64,000 nt of DNA from Sphingomonas kaistensis (GTDB lineage Bacteria; Pseudomonadota; Alphaproteobacteria; Sphingomonadales; Sphingomonadaceae). The stretch is from contig NZ_JAATJC010000001.1 of assembly GCF_011927725.1 (NCBI RefSeq), forward strand, positions 875,001-939,000, in the 5' to 3' direction. Under the pieces are notes generated by a model, which was given only the letters and a program-made list of their open reading frames with translations, had not been told where the DNA came from and did no database searches. The translations under genes were made by a program, and so were the position numbers. Below are positions 1 through 9,894 of the stretch, piece by piece. Within the stretch, counting starts at the first letter, position 1. Every line of letters begins with the position of its first letter.

Positions 1-52
1 CGTTCACAAGTCCTAGATGTGAGCGGCAGGAGCGACGGACAAGGGCAAAGGG

Positions 53-1078
53 TCAGGCCGACCCGCCCTCGCGAGCGGCGGCACGGCCGAGGCCAAGCAC
101 CCCCACCACCACGTCCTTGACGTGCGCGCCGACCCAGTGGCGCCGCTCGGCATGATCGCGGTGGAAGCTGCGGTAGGCGGCCGCGCGGGTGCCGACCGAG
201 GGTGCGTCGAAGATCGCGGCCCGGGCGCGCCAGTGCTCGCTCCGCTGACCGAAGCGGACCGCGGCGAGGCTGGCGGCCTGCTGGAACGGTCCCGGCTGCT
301 GCGCAGCCTCCGCCATGAGGGACGCCATCTCGCCATTGATCAGGCCCTGTGCGCGATATTCCTCGATCGGTACGTGAGCGAGGCCGAGCAGGCTCCGCCG
401 CGACGGCGGGCGCGCGCTGACGGTCGCGGCGCCGCCGTGCTGGCGGTAAAGGAGAAGGGGCTGCTTCAGCCACGACACGCGGCCGAACGCCGCCGCCAGC
501 ATGTAGATCCAGGTGTCGTGGGACAACGGCTTGCCGCGCCCGTTGGGCTGCCCCGGCCGGACTTCGCGCGGGACGAGGCGGAGCAGTTCGCGGCGGAACA
601 CCATGCTGTTCCCCCATCCGGTGGCATAAGGGTCGAGCTCCAGCGCTTGGTGAACGGCGTCGCGTTCGATGCCCTGATCCCATTCGAAGCCGGTCGGCCG
701 AAGCAGCTCGTCGGTCACCGTCAGCGTGTGCAGCGACAGCATGCTGTCGTCGGCCTCCACCCGGCCGGCGCCGAGCTCCAGCTTGCGTGGCAGCCATACG
801 TCGTCTTGATCGCAGAAGGCGATCAGCTGGTGGCTGCTCTGCTCGGCCGCGAACAGGAAGTTGTCGGAGAAGCCGAGGCGTTCGGACTTGGGCGCGATGA
901 CCACCGGGAAGGGCGCGCCGGCGGCGAACGCCTTCACGATCTCGAGGGTGGCATCGGTCGAGCCGTCGTCGCTGATCACCAGCTCGTCCGGAAGCCGGGT
1001 CTGGCCGGCCAGGCTCGCCAGTTGTTCGGCGATAAAGGCCGCGCCATTGTATGTCGCCAGCGCGACCGACAGCTTCAT
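53..1078 (-). CDS. Family 2 glycosyltransferase
   Basis: A 341-residue GT-A fold glycosyltransferase of family 2, expected to transfer a sugar from a nucleotide-sugar donor, probably at the cytoplasmic face during surface polysaccharide synthesis. Visible motifs are the N-terminal nucleotide-binding strand with ISDDGSTD (about residues 35-42) and the metal-binding FCDQDD (88-93), followed by a W-L-P-R-K-L stretch. This pattern is typical of rhamnosyltransferase-like members, but donor and acceptor cannot be read from the sequence. There is no membrane segment. It lies 26 bp downstream of the acetoacetyl-CoA reductase gene on the same strand, so co-transcription is possible but functionally unexplained. 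Confidence 0.88.
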   Translation of the reverse strand: MKLSVALATYNGAAFIAEQLASLAGQTRLPDELVISDDGSTDATLEIVKAFAAGAPFPVVIAPKSERLGFSDNFLFAAEQSSHQLIAFCDQDDVWLPRKLELGAGRVEADDSMLSLHTLTVTDELLRPTGFEWDQGIERDAVHQALELDPYATGWGNSMVFRRELLRLVPREVRPGQPNGRGKPLSHDTWIYMLAAAFGRVSWLKQPLLLYRQHGGAATVSARPPSRRSLLGLAHVPIEEYRAQGLINGEMASLMAEAAQQPGPFQQAASLAAVRFGQRSEHWRARAAIFDAPSVGTRAAAYRSFHRDHAERRHWVGAHVKDVVVGVLGLGRAAAREGGSA

Positions 1079-1104
1079 TCTGGCTCTCCGATCATCAGGC
1101 TTCG

Positions 1105-1827
1105 TCAGTACATGTGCTGTCCGCCGTTGATGGACAAGGTCGACCCCGTCACGAACCCGGCGTTTTCATCGACCAGGAAGGCGACTCCCCGCGCGATTTC
1201 GTCGGCCCGTCCCAACCGGTTGACGGGAATGCGGGCGACGATCTTGCCCAGCACGTCCTCGGGAACGGCAGCGACCATGTCGGTGTCGATGTAGCCGGGC
1301 GCGATCGCGTTTACGGTGATCCCGGCCCGCGCGCCTTCCTGCGCAAGCGCCTTGGTGAAGCCATGGATGCCCGATTTTGCGGCGGCATAATTGACCTGGC
1401 CGTACTGCCCGGCCTGGCCGTTGATCGAGCCGATGTTGACGATCCGGCCGTAGCCGCGGCCGACCATTCCGTCCCACACCGCCTTGGCCATGTTGAAGCA
1501 ACCGCCAAGGTTGGTGTCGATGACCTCCTGCCACTTGGCATGGTCCATCCGCTTCATGGTGGTGTCGCGGGTAATGCCGGCATTGTTGACCAGCACGGAC
1601 ACCGCCCCAAGCGCTTCCTCGACCTGGCGGACCCCGGCGAGGCAGGCGTCGTGGTCGCTGACGTCCCACTTGAAGGCCTGGATCCCGGTGCGATCGGTGA
1701 AGGCCTTCGCCCGTTCCTCGTTACCGGCATAATTGGCGGCGACGGTCATTCCCGCCTCCTGCAGTGCAACGCTGATCGCCTCGCCGATCCCGCGCGTGCC
1801 GCCGGTCACGATTGCCACTCTCGCCAT
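1105..1827 (-). CDS. phaB: Acetoacetyl-CoA reductase (SDR family)
   Basis: A 240-residue short-chain dehydrogenase that reduces acetoacetyl-CoA to (R)-3-hydroxybutyryl-CoA with NADPH, the second step of polyhydroxybutyrate synthesis. Seen in the sequence: the cofactor motif TGGTRGIG (residues 8-15), NNAG (81-84), catalytic Ser134 and the Y147-x3-K151 pair. The C-terminal GGQHMY is characteristic of PhaB/PhbB. The closest alternative is 3-oxoacyl-ACP reductase FabG; the ending and a Trp-rich, hydrophilic substrate region favour PhaB. No PHA synthase or thiolase gene is in the window. It lies 30 bp downstream of hemH on the same strand. Confidence 0.85.
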   Translation of the reverse strand: MARVAIVTGGTRGIGEAISVALQEAGMTVAANYAGNEERAKAFTDRTGIQAFKWDVSDHDACLAGVRQVEEALGAVSVLVNNAGITRDTTMKRMDHAKWQEVIDTNLGGCFNMAKAVWDGMVGRGYGRIVNIGSINGQAGQYGQVNYAAAKSGIHGFTKALAQEGARAGITVNAIAPGYIDTDMVAAVPEDVLGKIVARIPVNRLGRADEIARGVAFLVDENAGFVTGSTLSINGGQHMY

Positions 1828-1857
1828 ATGAACTCTCCTCCAACCTCGCGGGGGAGC

Positions 1858-2865
1858 CTAGGCAGGCGCAATCCACCCCGCAAGCTCGCGGCGGATCAGC
1901 GCGTCGAGCATTGTCATGCCTTCGTCGCGGTCGTTGAGGCAGTCGAGCCGGGCGAAGTGGGTTCCGCCGGCGCCTTCGAACTCCTCCTTGCCGCGGATTC
2001 CGAGCTCCTCGATCGTCTCCAGGCAATCGGCGGAGAAGCCGGGCGCGGCGATGGCGATGCGGGTGACGCCCTGGGCCGGATAGGCCTTGAGCACCTCGTC
2101 GGTGGCGGGCTCCAGCCACTTGTCGCGGCCGAAGCGCGACTGGAAGCTGGTGTCGACCGGGAGGCTCAGCCGCTCGGCCAGCAGCCGGGCGGTCTTGCGG
2201 CACTGGCAGTGGTAGGGGTCGCCCTTGCGCAGGGTGCGTTCGGGCATGCCGTGATACGACAGCAAGAGGCGCTGCGGCGTGAAGTCGAGCGTCGCCAGCT
2301 GCGCCTCGATGTCGCGCTGCAGCGCGTCAATGTAATCGGGATTGTCGTGATAGGGCGGAAGGGTGCGAATGGCGGGCTGCCAGCGCATCCCGGCAAGGGT
2401 CAGAAAGGCATAATCGTTGGCGGTGGCGGTCGTCGCCCCGCAATATTGCGGATAGAGCGGCGCCAGCAGGATGCGGTCGCAACCGGCCTCCTTGAGCGCC
2501 GCCAGCCGGTCGGGGATCGACGGATTGCCGTAGCGCATCGCCCAGTCGACCATCACCTCTTCGCCCAGCATCGGCGCCAGCTTCTGCGCCTGCCGCCGGG
2601 TAATGGCGGCGAGCGGCGAGCCGTCCTCGGTCCACACCTGCTGATAGGCATGGGCGGACTTGGCCGGACGGGTGCGCAGGACCAGGCCGTGGAGGATCGG
2701 CTTCCAGATTGCGCGGGGGATCTCGACCACCCGCGGATCGGACAGGAATTCGGCCAGGTAACGGCGGACCGCCGGCACGTCGGGCGCGTCGGGGGTGCCA
2801 AGGTTGGTCAGCAGCACGCCGATCTTGCGCGGCGGAAGGACGGGATGGTCGGAAGGAGGAAGCAT
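1858..2865 (-). CDS. hemH: Ferrochelatase
   Basis: A 335-residue ferrochelatase that inserts Fe2+ into protoporphyrin IX, the last step of haem synthesis. Recognisable are the N-terminal VLLTNLGTPDAP segment, the catalytic His in SYHGMPER, a following YHCQC segment, and the conserved acidic ETIEELGIRG near the C-terminus. Length is normal for proteobacterial HemH. The gene starts 5 bp after the stop of the molybdopterin oxidoreductase-like gene, so the two are probably in one transcript that begins at the acyl-CoA synthetase gene. Confidence 0.95.
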   Translation of the reverse strand: MLPPSDHPVLPPRKIGVLLTNLGTPDAPDVPAVRRYLAEFLSDPRVVEIPRAIWKPILHGLVLRTRPAKSAHAYQQVWTEDGSPLAAITRRQAQKLAPMLGEEVMVDWAMRYGNPSIPDRLAALKEAGCDRILLAPLYPQYCGATTATANDYAFLTLAGMRWQPAIRTLPPYHDNPDYIDALQRDIEAQLATLDFTPQRLLLSYHGMPERTLRKGDPYHCQCRKTARLLAERLSLPVDTSFQSRFGRDKWLEPATDEVLKAYPAQGVTRIAIAAPGFSADCLETIEELGIRGKEEFEGAGGTHFARLDCLNDRDEGMTMLDALIRRELAGWIAPA

Positions 2866-2870
2866 GAGCC

Positions 2871-5012
2871 TCAGGACATCGGATCGAAGGGAAGGCTTCG
2901 CAAGCGACGTCCGGTTGCAGCCGCCAGGGCGTTGCCGACAGCCGCGGGGGCAGCTGCCGACCCGAGGCCGCTTGCACCGCCGGGCGCGGCGTCACTAGCC
3001 AGCACTTCGACCAGTATCTCGGGCGCGGCGGCGAGTGTCGGAAGCAAGGGTTCGAGCGGTCCGAGGACCCGGGCATGGCGAAAGGAGGGGGCTGCGGCGG
3101 TCGCCTGGGCGATGGCCGCAAGCATGCCGCCTTCGACCTCGGCCTTGACCAGCGCCGGGTTGACCACCCGCCCGCAATCGACCGCCGCCACAAGCCGGCT
3201 CACCTGCACTTCGCCCCCCGTTCCCACTTGCGCCTGTCCAACCACCGCAATGTGGCTGCCATAGCCGCTGAACGCGCAAAGGCCCATCTGGCTACCGGGC
3301 CCGCCGCCGTCCCACCCGCCGAGCGCGGTTGCGCGGACCAGGCAGCGGGCCAGGCGTGGGTTCGCCGCAAGGAGCGTCATGCGCTGGCTGAGCGGATCGC
3401 GGCCACCGATCCGCGCCAGTTCGTCGAGGAAGCTTTCAGTGAAGAAGGTCACCGCCGGGTGCAGCTCGCCGCGGTGATAGCCGAGGCGCAGGGGCAGGTC
3501 GGCAGGGGCAAACTCCAGCGCGACATTGGGAATGCCGTAAGGCAGCGGAGCGAGCGCCGATGGGCGGGGGCCGCCGCTGCCGGTGCGGAGCAGCCGGGCG
3601 AAGGCGTGGGCGGTGCCGTCGCCGCCGGCCAGCCGCATCCGCCAGCCGGCGATGCTGCCGTCGGGCATGGGGCGGGCGAACAGGCGAGCCTTGAGCGGGG
3701 AGCGAACCGCGCCGCCGCGGACCTGCTCGGTCCGGCTTGCGGTGACCTGCACCGGGCGGCCGGTGCGGCGGGCGAGGGCGGCGGCGACCGGCACCATCCC
3801 CGCTTCGAGCGCGGCGCCGCCCTGGCCGCCGACCGGCATCGGGTAGAGCAGGGTCTGGGCGAGGGGCACACCGGCGGCCTCGGCCCCCGCGCGGCGCGCG
3901 ACTTCGGGCGCCTGGGTCGCGGCCCATAGTTCGAGCAGGCCGTCGTTCAGCCGCGCAGTGGCGCCCGGCGGCTCGAGGTCGGCGTGGAGCTGCGCCGCGG
4001 CGGTGTAGGTGGCGGCGAGGGGGCGAACCCCGGCAAAGACTTCCTCGATGTCGCCAAGGACGTGAAGCTGCTGATAGTCGTCGCCGGCCAGCGCGAGGTC
4101 GAGCGCGGAGGCGACCGCTGCATCGTCGCCGCCAGCGGGGCCCAGGACGCGCACCCGCGCCGCGGCGAGGGCCCGGTCGGCCGACCACCAGTCGTCGGCC
4201 AGCGCTGCAACCCAGCCCGTCCCGCTCTCAAAGCGGATCCCGCTAGGCGGCGGGGAATCGAGCGACACGCTGCCGCGCCCGGCGCCGCGGACCGAGGCGT
4301 GCAGCAGCCCGGGCAGGCGGACATCGCCGGCAAAGCGCAGGCGGCCTTCCGCCTTTGGCTGTGCATCAAGGCGGGAGAGGGGTTTTCCGGCAAGCTCGCC
4401 GGGTGTTTCGCGAAGCGGGATGTCGCCGCCGGGCAGCGAGCGGGCGGCCGCGCCTTCGACCAGCGCAGCAAAGGGCAGCGACTTGCCTTCGTGGCGAACG
4501 AAGCCGCCGCCGGTGTCGCATTCGGCGGCTCGCACGCCCCAGCGCGAAGCGGCCTCGGCGATCAGCAGGGTGCGGGCTGCGGCGGCCGCCTGGCGCATCG
4601 GCCGTTCGAGCGCACGGATCGAGGTCGCGCCGGCGGTGATCCGCAGGAGGCCCGGATCGGGCGCGCCAGGCCACGGCCGCGCACCGGCCAGCCAGCCCTG
4701 CTCCCCGGCCAGGTCATTGTCCCACCGGCTGCCCGAACGGGCCGGGGCGACCCCGACCGTCTCCCAGGCAGCGCCGAGTTCGTCGGCCGCGATCTGGGCG
4801 AGGCCGGTCCAGATGCCCTGCCCGGTCTCGACCTGCGGGACGGCGACCGTCAGCCGGCCGTCACGCCCGATCAGGACACCGGGACCGAGCGCCAGTGCCT
4901 CGTCGGTGGCGGCGAGGCTTGCCGGCTCGGAACGCGGCCACAGGCTCCAGGCGACCGCCAGCCCGGCGGCCGCTCCGGTGCCGACCAGCAGGGTGCGGCG
5001 GCTGACCTTCAA
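2871..5012 (-). CDS. Molybdopterin-binding oxidoreductase large subunit (xanthine dehydrogenase/IorB-like)
   Basis: A 713-residue protein resembling the beta subunit of isoquinoline 1-oxidoreductase and related periplasmic aldehyde dehydrogenases of the xanthine oxidase family, which carry molybdopterin cytosine dinucleotide. The N-terminus ([17 protein letters not shown]) is a likely Tat signal, fitting export of a folded cofactor protein. An Ald_Xan_dh_C-type segment ([22 protein letters not shown]) follows near residue 45, and the C-terminus carries the usual [19 protein letters not shown] segment. These enzymes normally need a small 2Fe-2S subunit, and none is adjacent. The substrate is unknown. 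The start codon overlaps the stop of the acyl-CoA synthetase gene by 4 bp (ATGA). Confidence 0.82.
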   Translation of the reverse strand: MKVSRRTLLVGTGAAAGLAVAWSLWPRSEPASLAATDEALALGPGVLIGRDGRLTVAVPQVETGQGIWTGLAQIAADELGAAWETVGVAPARSGSRWDNDLAGEQGWLAGARPWPGAPDPGLLRITAGATSIRALERPMRQAAAAARTLLIAEAASRWGVRAAECDTGGGFVRHEGKSLPFAALVEGAAARSLPGGDIPLRETPGELAGKPLSRLDAQPKAEGRLRFAGDVRLPGLLHASVRGAGRGSVSLDSPPPSGIRFESGTGWVAALADDWWSADRALAAARVRVLGPAGGDDAAVASALDLALAGDDYQQLHVLGDIEEVFAGVRPLAATYTAAAQLHADLEPPGATARLNDGLLELWAATQAPEVARRAGAEAAGVPLAQTLLYPMPVGGQGGAALEAGMVPVAAALARRTGRPVQVTASRTEQVRGGAVRSPLKARLFARPMPDGSIAGWRMRLAGGDGTAHAFARLLRTGSGGPRPSALAPLPYGIPNVALEFAPADLPLRLGYHRGELHPAVTFFTESFLDELARIGGRDPLSQRMTLLAANPRLARCLVRATALGGWDGGGPGSQMGLCAFSGYGSHIAVVGQAQVGTGGEVQVSRLVAAVDCGRVVNPALVKAEVEGGMLAAIAQATAAAPSFRHARVLGPLEPLLPTLAAAPEILVEVLASDAAPGGASGLGSAAAPAAVGNALAAATGRRLRSLPFDPMS

Positions 5013-6676
5013 GTCGCGTACTGGGCCTTGAGCGCGACCCGGTCGATCTTGCCCGTGCCCAGCCGGGGCAGGTTGTCGGCCGCGAAGATGAAGCGCGCCG
5101 GCACCTTGAACGAGGCAAGGCGCGGCTCGAGGAAGGCGCGCAGGTCGGCCTCGGTGAGGTCGCTGCCCTCGGCCGGAAGGACCACCGCGATCGGCACCTC
5201 GCCCAGCCTTTCGTCTGGCGCGCCGAACACCGCGGCTTCGGCCACCGCCTCGCAGGCATAGACGGCGGCCTCGACCTCGGCCGAGCTGATATTCTCGCCG
5301 CCGCGGATGATGATGTCCTTTTTGCGGTCGACGATGAACAGGTAGCCGTCGGGATCAAGATAACCGATGTCGCCGGTCTTGAAGAAGCCGTCGGCGGTGA
5401 AGGCGGCGACGGTCGCCTCGGGGTTCTTCCAATAGCCCTTGATGTTGGCGGCGGAGCGGATCGCTACTTCGCCGATCTCGCCGCCGGGGAGGTGAGCGTC
5501 GCCGGAACCGAGGATTGCGATGTCGACATAGGGCAGCGCGCGGCCGGTGGAGGCCGGCTTGGCGAGGTAATTGCCCCAGTAATTGCCGCAGCCGACCGCA
5601 TTGGTCTCGGTCAGGCCATAGCCCAGCGCCGGCTGGGCGGTCTCGAAGCTGTCCTTGAGGCGCTGGACGTGCGCGACCGGGCGCGGCGCGCCGCCGGCGG
5701 CGATGTCGGTCAGGGTCGAGAGGTCGTAGCGGTCGCGGTCGGGATGGCTCATCATCTCGAGGCTCATGGTCGGAACGCCGACGAAATAGGTGATCTTTTC
5801 CTTCTCGATCAGCCGCAGCGCCTCGCCCGCGTCCCACTTGGGCATCAGCACCATGCCGCGCCCGATGACGAAGCTATTGAGCAGGACCGGCACCTCGCCG
5901 GTGACGTGGAACAGCGGCACGTTGAGCAGTGTCTTTGGCGGGTTCTTTGGTGGATTGCCCATGCTCTGCATGATGCCGAGCAGGCACATGATGCTGGTGG
6001 CGTAGGTGTAAGTGCCCTGGACCACCGCCATGTGGGTCGACAGCGCGCCCTTCGCCTCACCCGTCGATCCGGAGGTGAACAGGAGGGTGGCGTCGTCGTC
6101 CGGCGCGATGGCGGGGAGGTCGGCGTGGTTCGCTTCGCCACCGGTCAGCGGGGCCAGCGCCTCGGCGATCGGCCGCTCGATCGGCAGCGCGACCAGCGGC
6201 CACGGCCCGCAGGCCGCGGCGATCCGCTTGGCGCGGGGCTCGTCGGCGATGATCAGCCTGGGCTCGGTGAGGTCGAGCGCATGGCTCATCTCGGCGCTTT
6301 GCCACCAGCCGTTCAACAGCGTGGAAATGCCGCCGGCCTTGAGGATACCCATGTGCGCGACGATCCAGCTCGGGCAGTTGCGCATGGCGATTCCGACCCG
6401 GTCGCCCTTGGCGATGCCGTGGCGGGCGACCAGCGCGCGGGCGAGGTCGTCGGACAGGCGGTCGAGGTCGGCGAAGGTCAGCCGCTCCTCGCCCGCGATC
6501 ACCGCTTCCACCGCGCCGTTCAGCGCGCAAAAGGCCTTGAAGAAGGCCGGCAGGGTCGGCGGGAAGTTGGCGACAATCCGCCGGCCGGCCTCGTCCTCGC
6601 CGACCACGATCCGTCCCCCCGGCCCGGTGACGGCCGCGAACACGGCGTCATAGCGTTGGTCGAGCTCGGTCGGCAT
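5009..6676 (-). CDS. Class I adenylate-forming acyl-CoA synthetase
   Basis: A 555-residue AMP-dependent synthetase/ligase expected to activate a carboxylic acid as acyl-AMP and then as a CoA thioester. The P-loop-like [10 protein letters not shown] is at residues 201-210. The A8/A10 core is seen as [20 protein letters not shown] near the C-terminus, with the terminal catalytic Lys in [11 protein letters not shown]. No membrane segment. It heads a tightly packed minus-strand run with the molybdopterin oxidoreductase-like gene (4-bp overlap) and hemH. The acid cannot be predicted; medium-chain or aromatic acids are possible. It is divergent from lgt, separated by 72 bp that must hold both promoters. 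Confidence 0.88.
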   Translation of the reverse strand: MPTELDQRYDAVFAAVTGPGGRIVVGEDEAGRRIVANFPPTLPAFFKAFCALNGAVEAVIAGEERLTFADLDRLSDDLARALVARHGIAKGDRVGIAMRNCPSWIVAHMGILKAGGISTLLNGWWQSAEMSHALDLTEPRLIIADEPRAKRIAAACGPWPLVALPIERPIAEALAPLTGGEANHADLPAIAPDDDATLLFTSGSTGEAKGALSTHMAVVQGTYTYATSIMCLLGIMQSMGNPPKNPPKTLLNVPLFHVTGEVPVLLNSFVIGRGMVLMPKWDAGEALRLIEKEKITYFVGVPTMSLEMMSHPDRDRYDLSTLTDIAAGGAPRPVAHVQRLKDSFETAQPALGYGLTETNAVGCGNYWGNYLAKPASTGRALPYVDIAILGSGDAHLPGGEIGEVAIRSAANIKGYWKNPEATVAAFTADGFFKTGDIGYLDPDGYLFIVDRKKDIIIRGGENISSAEVEAAVYACEAVAEAAVFGAPDERLGEVPIAVVLPAEGSDLTEADLRAFLEPRLASFKVPARFIFAADNLPRLGTGKIDRVALKAQYAT

Positions 6677-6748
6677 GGGTCACGCGTCTCCTTGGCCTTT
6701 GCTTGGCTCCTCCTTATGAGACCTCGGGTCCAAGAGGAAAGACCAGTA

Positions 6749-7621
6749 ATGAACTTGATGGTGGCAGCGATCGACTTCACCCAGCTCGGGCTCAGTCCGG
6801 TCGCGCTCGACCTCGGTGTGTTCGAGCTGCGCTGGTACAGCCTGGCCTATCTTGCCGGCATCTTCCTTGGCTACGGGTACTTGCTGAAGCTGATTAAGCA
6901 GCCTGGCGCCCCTATGGCCCGGCGCCATGCCGACGACCTGGTGTTCTACGCCTCGCTTGGCGTGATCCTCGGCGGGCGGCTCGGCTACGTGCTGTTCTAC
7001 CGGCCCGGATTCTATTTCGAGAACCCGCTCGAGATCATCAAGTTGTGGGACGGGGGCATGAGCTTCCACGGCGGCGTCCTGGGTACCAGCGTCGGGATCA
7101 TCTACCTGGCGTGGAAGCAGAAGCTGCAATGGCTCCGGATCCACGACTATGTCGCCTGCGTGGTGCCGATCGGTCTGTTCACCGGCCGCCTGGCGAATTT
7201 CGTGAACGCCGAATTGTGGGGCGCGCCGACCAATGTCCCCTGGGCGGTCCGCTTTCCCGAAGTGATCGCCGGCGTGGTGACGCTCGGTCCGCCGCGGCAT
7301 CCGAGCCAGCTCTATGAAGCGGCACTGGAAGGCCTGCTGCTGTTCGTCATCCTCGCGGTGATGTTCTGGCGCACCCGCGCCCGCTACCAGCCGGGGATGC
7401 TCGTCGGCGCCTTCCTGTTCTTCTACGGCGTGTTCCGCTTCGGCTTGGAATTCATCCGCGAGCCCGACAATCACCTGCGCGGCTTTGCCGAGGCGACCGG
7501 GCTGCACATGGGTCAGTGGCTGTGCGTGCCGATGATCCTCGGCGGGCTGTACCTGATGGCTACCGCCAGGGGGCGGCGCCAGCGGGTCGAGAGCTTCGCC
7601 GGGCAGGAGAGCATCGCCTGA
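6749..7621 (+). CDS. lgt: Prolipoprotein diacylglyceryl transferase
   Basis: A 290-residue inner-membrane enzyme that moves the diacylglyceryl group of phosphatidylglycerol onto the lipobox Cys of prolipoproteins. The Lgt signature [13 protein letters not shown] begins at residue 146, and the essential His lies in SFHGG (His107). About seven hydrophobic segments are visible. The start was set at ATG 6749 because AGAGGAAAG sits directly upstream and the product begins like other Lgt proteins; the reading frame runs far upstream but only as antisense to the acyl-CoA synthetase gene. Its TGA stop overlaps the probable CTG start of the next gene. Confidence 0.95.
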   Translation: MNLMVAAIDFTQLGLSPVALDLGVFELRWYSLAYLAGIFLGYGYLLKLIKQPGAPMARRHADDLVFYASLGVILGGRLGYVLFYRPGFYFENPLEIIKLWDGGMSFHGGVLGTSVGIIYLAWKQKLQWLRIHDYVACVVPIGLFTGRLANFVNAELWGAPTNVPWAVRFPEVIAGVVTLGPPRHPSQLYEAALEGLLLFVILAVMFWRTRARYQPGMLVGAFLFFYGVFRFGLEFIREPDNHLRGFAEATGLHMGQWLCVPMILGGLYLMATARGRRQRVESFAGQESIA

Positions 7622-8595
7622 CGCCGTTCGCCCGCGCATTGCACGAGCGGCTTCGCGCCGACGGACCGATCAGCGTCGAGGCCTATATGGAGGCCTGCAA
7701 CGCTTATTATTACGCGACCCGCGACCCGCTGGGCGCGGGCGGCGACTTCACCACCGCGCCCGAGATCAGCCAGATGTTCGGCGAGCTGGTCGGCGCTGCG
7801 CTGGCCGACCTGTGGCGGCGTGCGGGATCGCCGGCCAATGTCCGTTACGTTGAGCTCGGACCCGGGCGCGGGACGCTTGCCAGCGACGCGCTGCGGGTGA
7901 TGCGCTCGGTCGGGCTGACCCCGCCGGTGCATCTCGTCGAGACCAGTCCGACCCTGCGCCAGGCCCAGGCGGCGCTGCTTGGCGACGTTTTCCATCACGA
8001 CAGCATTGGCGACCTGCCCGGCGACGCGCCCTTGCTGGTGGTTGCGAACGAGTTCCTCGATGCGCTCCCGATCCGCCAGCACGTCGCCGGCGTCGAGCGG
8101 CACGTCGAGTGGATCGGCAACGGCCTCGCCTTCGACCGCGGCGGCGAGGTGGTGGAAAGTTCGCCGGCCCGCGACGAGGCGGTGCGCGCGCTTGCCGAGG
8201 GCCTGGTGGCAATCGGCGGTGCGGCGCTGGTAATCGATTACGGCCATGAGCGGAGCGCGCCGGGCGATACGTTGCAGGCAGTGCGCGCGCATCGCTTCGC
8301 GCCGGTGCTGGAGCATCCGGGCGAACATGACTTGACCAGCCATGTCGACTTCCAACGGGCAGCCGAGGTCGCCCGCAAGGCCGGTGCGTTCGTCGCCGGC
8401 CCCGCCGAGCAGGGCGCCTGGCTGGAGCGGCTTGGCATCCAGGCCCGCGCCCGCGCGCTCGGCAATGCCACGCCCGACCGCGCAGGGGAGATCGAGGCGG
8501 CGCGCCTGCGGCTGTGCCGGCCCGATCAGATGGGAAGCCTGTTCAAGATACTTGCCATTCACTCGCCGGAGTGGCCAAGCCCGGCGGCATTATGA
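7618..8595 (+). CDS. MidA/NDUFAF7-like SAM-dependent methyltransferase (COG1565), probable CTG start
   Basis: A 325-residue class I methyltransferase of the DUF185/MidA family. The mitochondrial homologue NDUFAF7 methylates an arginine of the complex I subunit NDUFS2; the bacterial target is not established. Seen: the family motif [15 protein letters not shown] (residues 42-56), the SAM-binding [10 protein letters not shown] (78-87), and [11 protein letters not shown]. The start is unusual: homologues begin M-T-P-F, and here that Met is a CTG at 7618 with AGGAG eight bases upstream, overlapping the lgt stop as CTGA. The only other nearby in-frame starts are a TTG at 7639 without a ribosome site and a GTG at 7516 deep inside lgt. 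It is coupled by ATGA to the acetyltransferase. Confidence 0.88.
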   Translation: MTPFARALHERLRADGPISVEAYMEACNAYYYATRDPLGAGGDFTTAPEISQMFGELVGAALADLWRRAGSPANVRYVELGPGRGTLASDALRVMRSVGLTPPVHLVETSPTLRQAQAALLGDVFHHDSIGDLPGDAPLLVVANEFLDALPIRQHVAGVERHVEWIGNGLAFDRGGEVVESSPARDEAVRALAEGLVAIGGAALVIDYGHERSAPGDTLQAVRAHRFAPVLEHPGEHDLTSHVDFQRAAEVARKAGAFVAGPAEQGAWLERLGIQARARALGNATPDRAGEIEAARLRLCRPDQMGSLFKILAIHSPEWPSPAAL

Positions 8596-9095
8596 CCATT
8601 CGTCCCGCCACCGCCGCCGACCTTGCCGCCATCGACCAGGTGTTTCGCACGACCTTCTGCGACACCTTCGCGCATCTCTACGACCCTGCCGACCTGTCGG
8701 CGTTTCTAGGGCGTTTCACCCCCGAGGCATGGGCAGAAGAGTTCGCCGACCCGGCGATTGCCTTCCAGGTCGGCGAGGCGGACGGCAAGGTGGTCGGCTT
8801 CGCCAAGATCGGCCCCAACAAATTGCCGCATGTCGCGCCGGGCGACGTGATCGAGCTCAAGCAATTGTACCTGCTCAAGTCCGCGCACGGGTCAGGACTG
8901 GCACGCGCGCTGATCGATTGGGCGCAGGACGAGGCGCGGCGGCGGGGCGCATCGCGGATGGCCCTGTCGGTGTTCAGCGAGAACTGGCGGGCGCAGGCCT
9001 TTTACAAGCGCTGCGGCTTCGAGGATCGCGGGCCGGTGACCTTCATGGTCGGCAACCACCCCGACGAGGACCGCGTGTGGGAAGCGGCGCTGTGA
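8592..9095 (+). CDS. GNAT family N-acetyltransferase
   Basis: A 167-residue Gcn5-related N-acetyltransferase. The fold signature is clear: an N-terminal [13 protein letters not shown] strand-helix, the acetyl-CoA pyrophosphate loop region around LKSAHGSGLARALIDWA, and the C-terminal SVFSENWRAQAFYKRCGFEDRG motif. The substrate (amino acid, protein, drug) cannot be assigned. The start is ATG 8592, overlapping the previous stop by ATGA. Its own stop overlaps the GTG start of pgeF (GTGA), so lgt, the methyltransferase, this gene and pgeF form one translationally coupled chain. Confidence 0.88.
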   Translation: MTIRPATAADLAAIDQVFRTTFCDTFAHLYDPADLSAFLGRFTPEAWAEEFADPAIAFQVGEADGKVVGFAKIGPNKLPHVAPGDVIELKQLYLLKSAHGSGLARALIDWAQDEARRRGASRMALSVFSENWRAQAFYKRCGFEDRGPVTFMVGNHPDEDRVWEAAL

Positions 9096-9859
9096 ACGTT
9101 CCGGTGTGGCGCGCCCGCAGCCTGGCGGACCTGCCGCATGGCTTCCTTGGCCGTGCAGGCGGGGTCAGCGAAGGGGCGATGGCGAGCCTCAATTGCGGTT
9201 GGGGAAGCGGCGACGACCGCGCCCTGATCGTCGAAAATCGCCGCCGCGCGGCAGAGGCGGTGTTGCCCGGCGCGACCATCGTCTCGCCCTATCAGGTCCA
9301 TGGGATCGAGGTGCTGGAGGCCGGCGACTGGTCCGACGACGAGCGGCCTCACGCCGATGCGCTGGTGACCGACCGGCCCGGAATCCTGCTCGGCATCCTC
9401 ACCGCTGACTGCGCGCCATTGCTGTTCGCCGACCGCGAGGCCGGCGTTGTCGGCGCGGCCCATGCCGGCTGGCGCGGAGCGCTTGGCGGGGTGGCCGAAG
9501 CCACGATCGCGGCGATGGAGCGGCTCGGCGCGGAGCGGAGCCGGATCGCCGCCGCAATCGGCCCGACCATCGCTCGTACGAGCTACGAGGTCGACCATGC
9601 GTTTCCCGAGCCGTTCCTCGCCGCCGAACCGCAAGCCGAGCGATTCTTCGCCGATGGACCCGCCGGAAAGCCGCATTTCGACCTGCCGGCCTATCTCCTC
9701 CACCGGCTCGGCGCGGCGGGGCTTCGACAGGTGGAAGCGCTCGGGCTCGACACCTATGGGCGCGAGGCCGACTTCTATTCCTTCCGCCGTGCGACGCACC
9801 GCGGGGAGCCGAGCTATGGGCGGCAGATCAGCCTGATCGGTTTGCCGGACCCGCGCTAA
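9092..9859 (+). CDS. pgeF: Peptidoglycan editing factor (YfiH/PgeF, laccase-domain family)
   Basis: A 255-residue copper/zinc-binding Cu-oxidase_4 family protein. In E. coli the homologue removes wrongly incorporated serine from peptidoglycan precursors; other members have purine-nucleoside or polyphenol activities. The metal and active-site motifs are present: SPYQVHG (His), LTADCAPLLF (Cys) and AHAGWRG (His). The start is GTG at 9092, coupled to the acetyltransferase stop. The length fits the family. Confidence 0.9.
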   Translation: MNVPVWRARSLADLPHGFLGRAGGVSEGAMASLNCGWGSGDDRALIVENRRRAAEAVLPGATIVSPYQVHGIEVLEAGDWSDDERPHADALVTDRPGILLGILTADCAPLLFADREAGVVGAAHAGWRGALGGVAEATIAAMERLGAERSRIAAAIGPTIARTSYEVDHAFPEPFLAAEPQAERFFADGPAGKPHFDLPAYLLHRLGAAGLRQVEALGLDTYGREADFYSFRRATHRGEPSYGRQISLIGLPDPR

Positions 9860-9894
9860 CTTCTCGGCAAGGGCTTGGCCCTATGCTCCGGATC

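Noticed and set aside
122-3264. Long plus-strand open frames (390 and 737 codons) opposite the glycosyltransferase, phaB, hemH and oxidoreductase genes
   Set aside because: They are antisense shadows of well-recognised genes, Arg/Ala/Gly/Asp-rich without domains, as expected in GC-rich DNA.
5492-6748. N-terminal extension of the lgt frame (about 420 codons)
   Set aside because: It is antisense to the acyl-CoA synthetase; Lgt homology and the ribosome site place the start at 6749.
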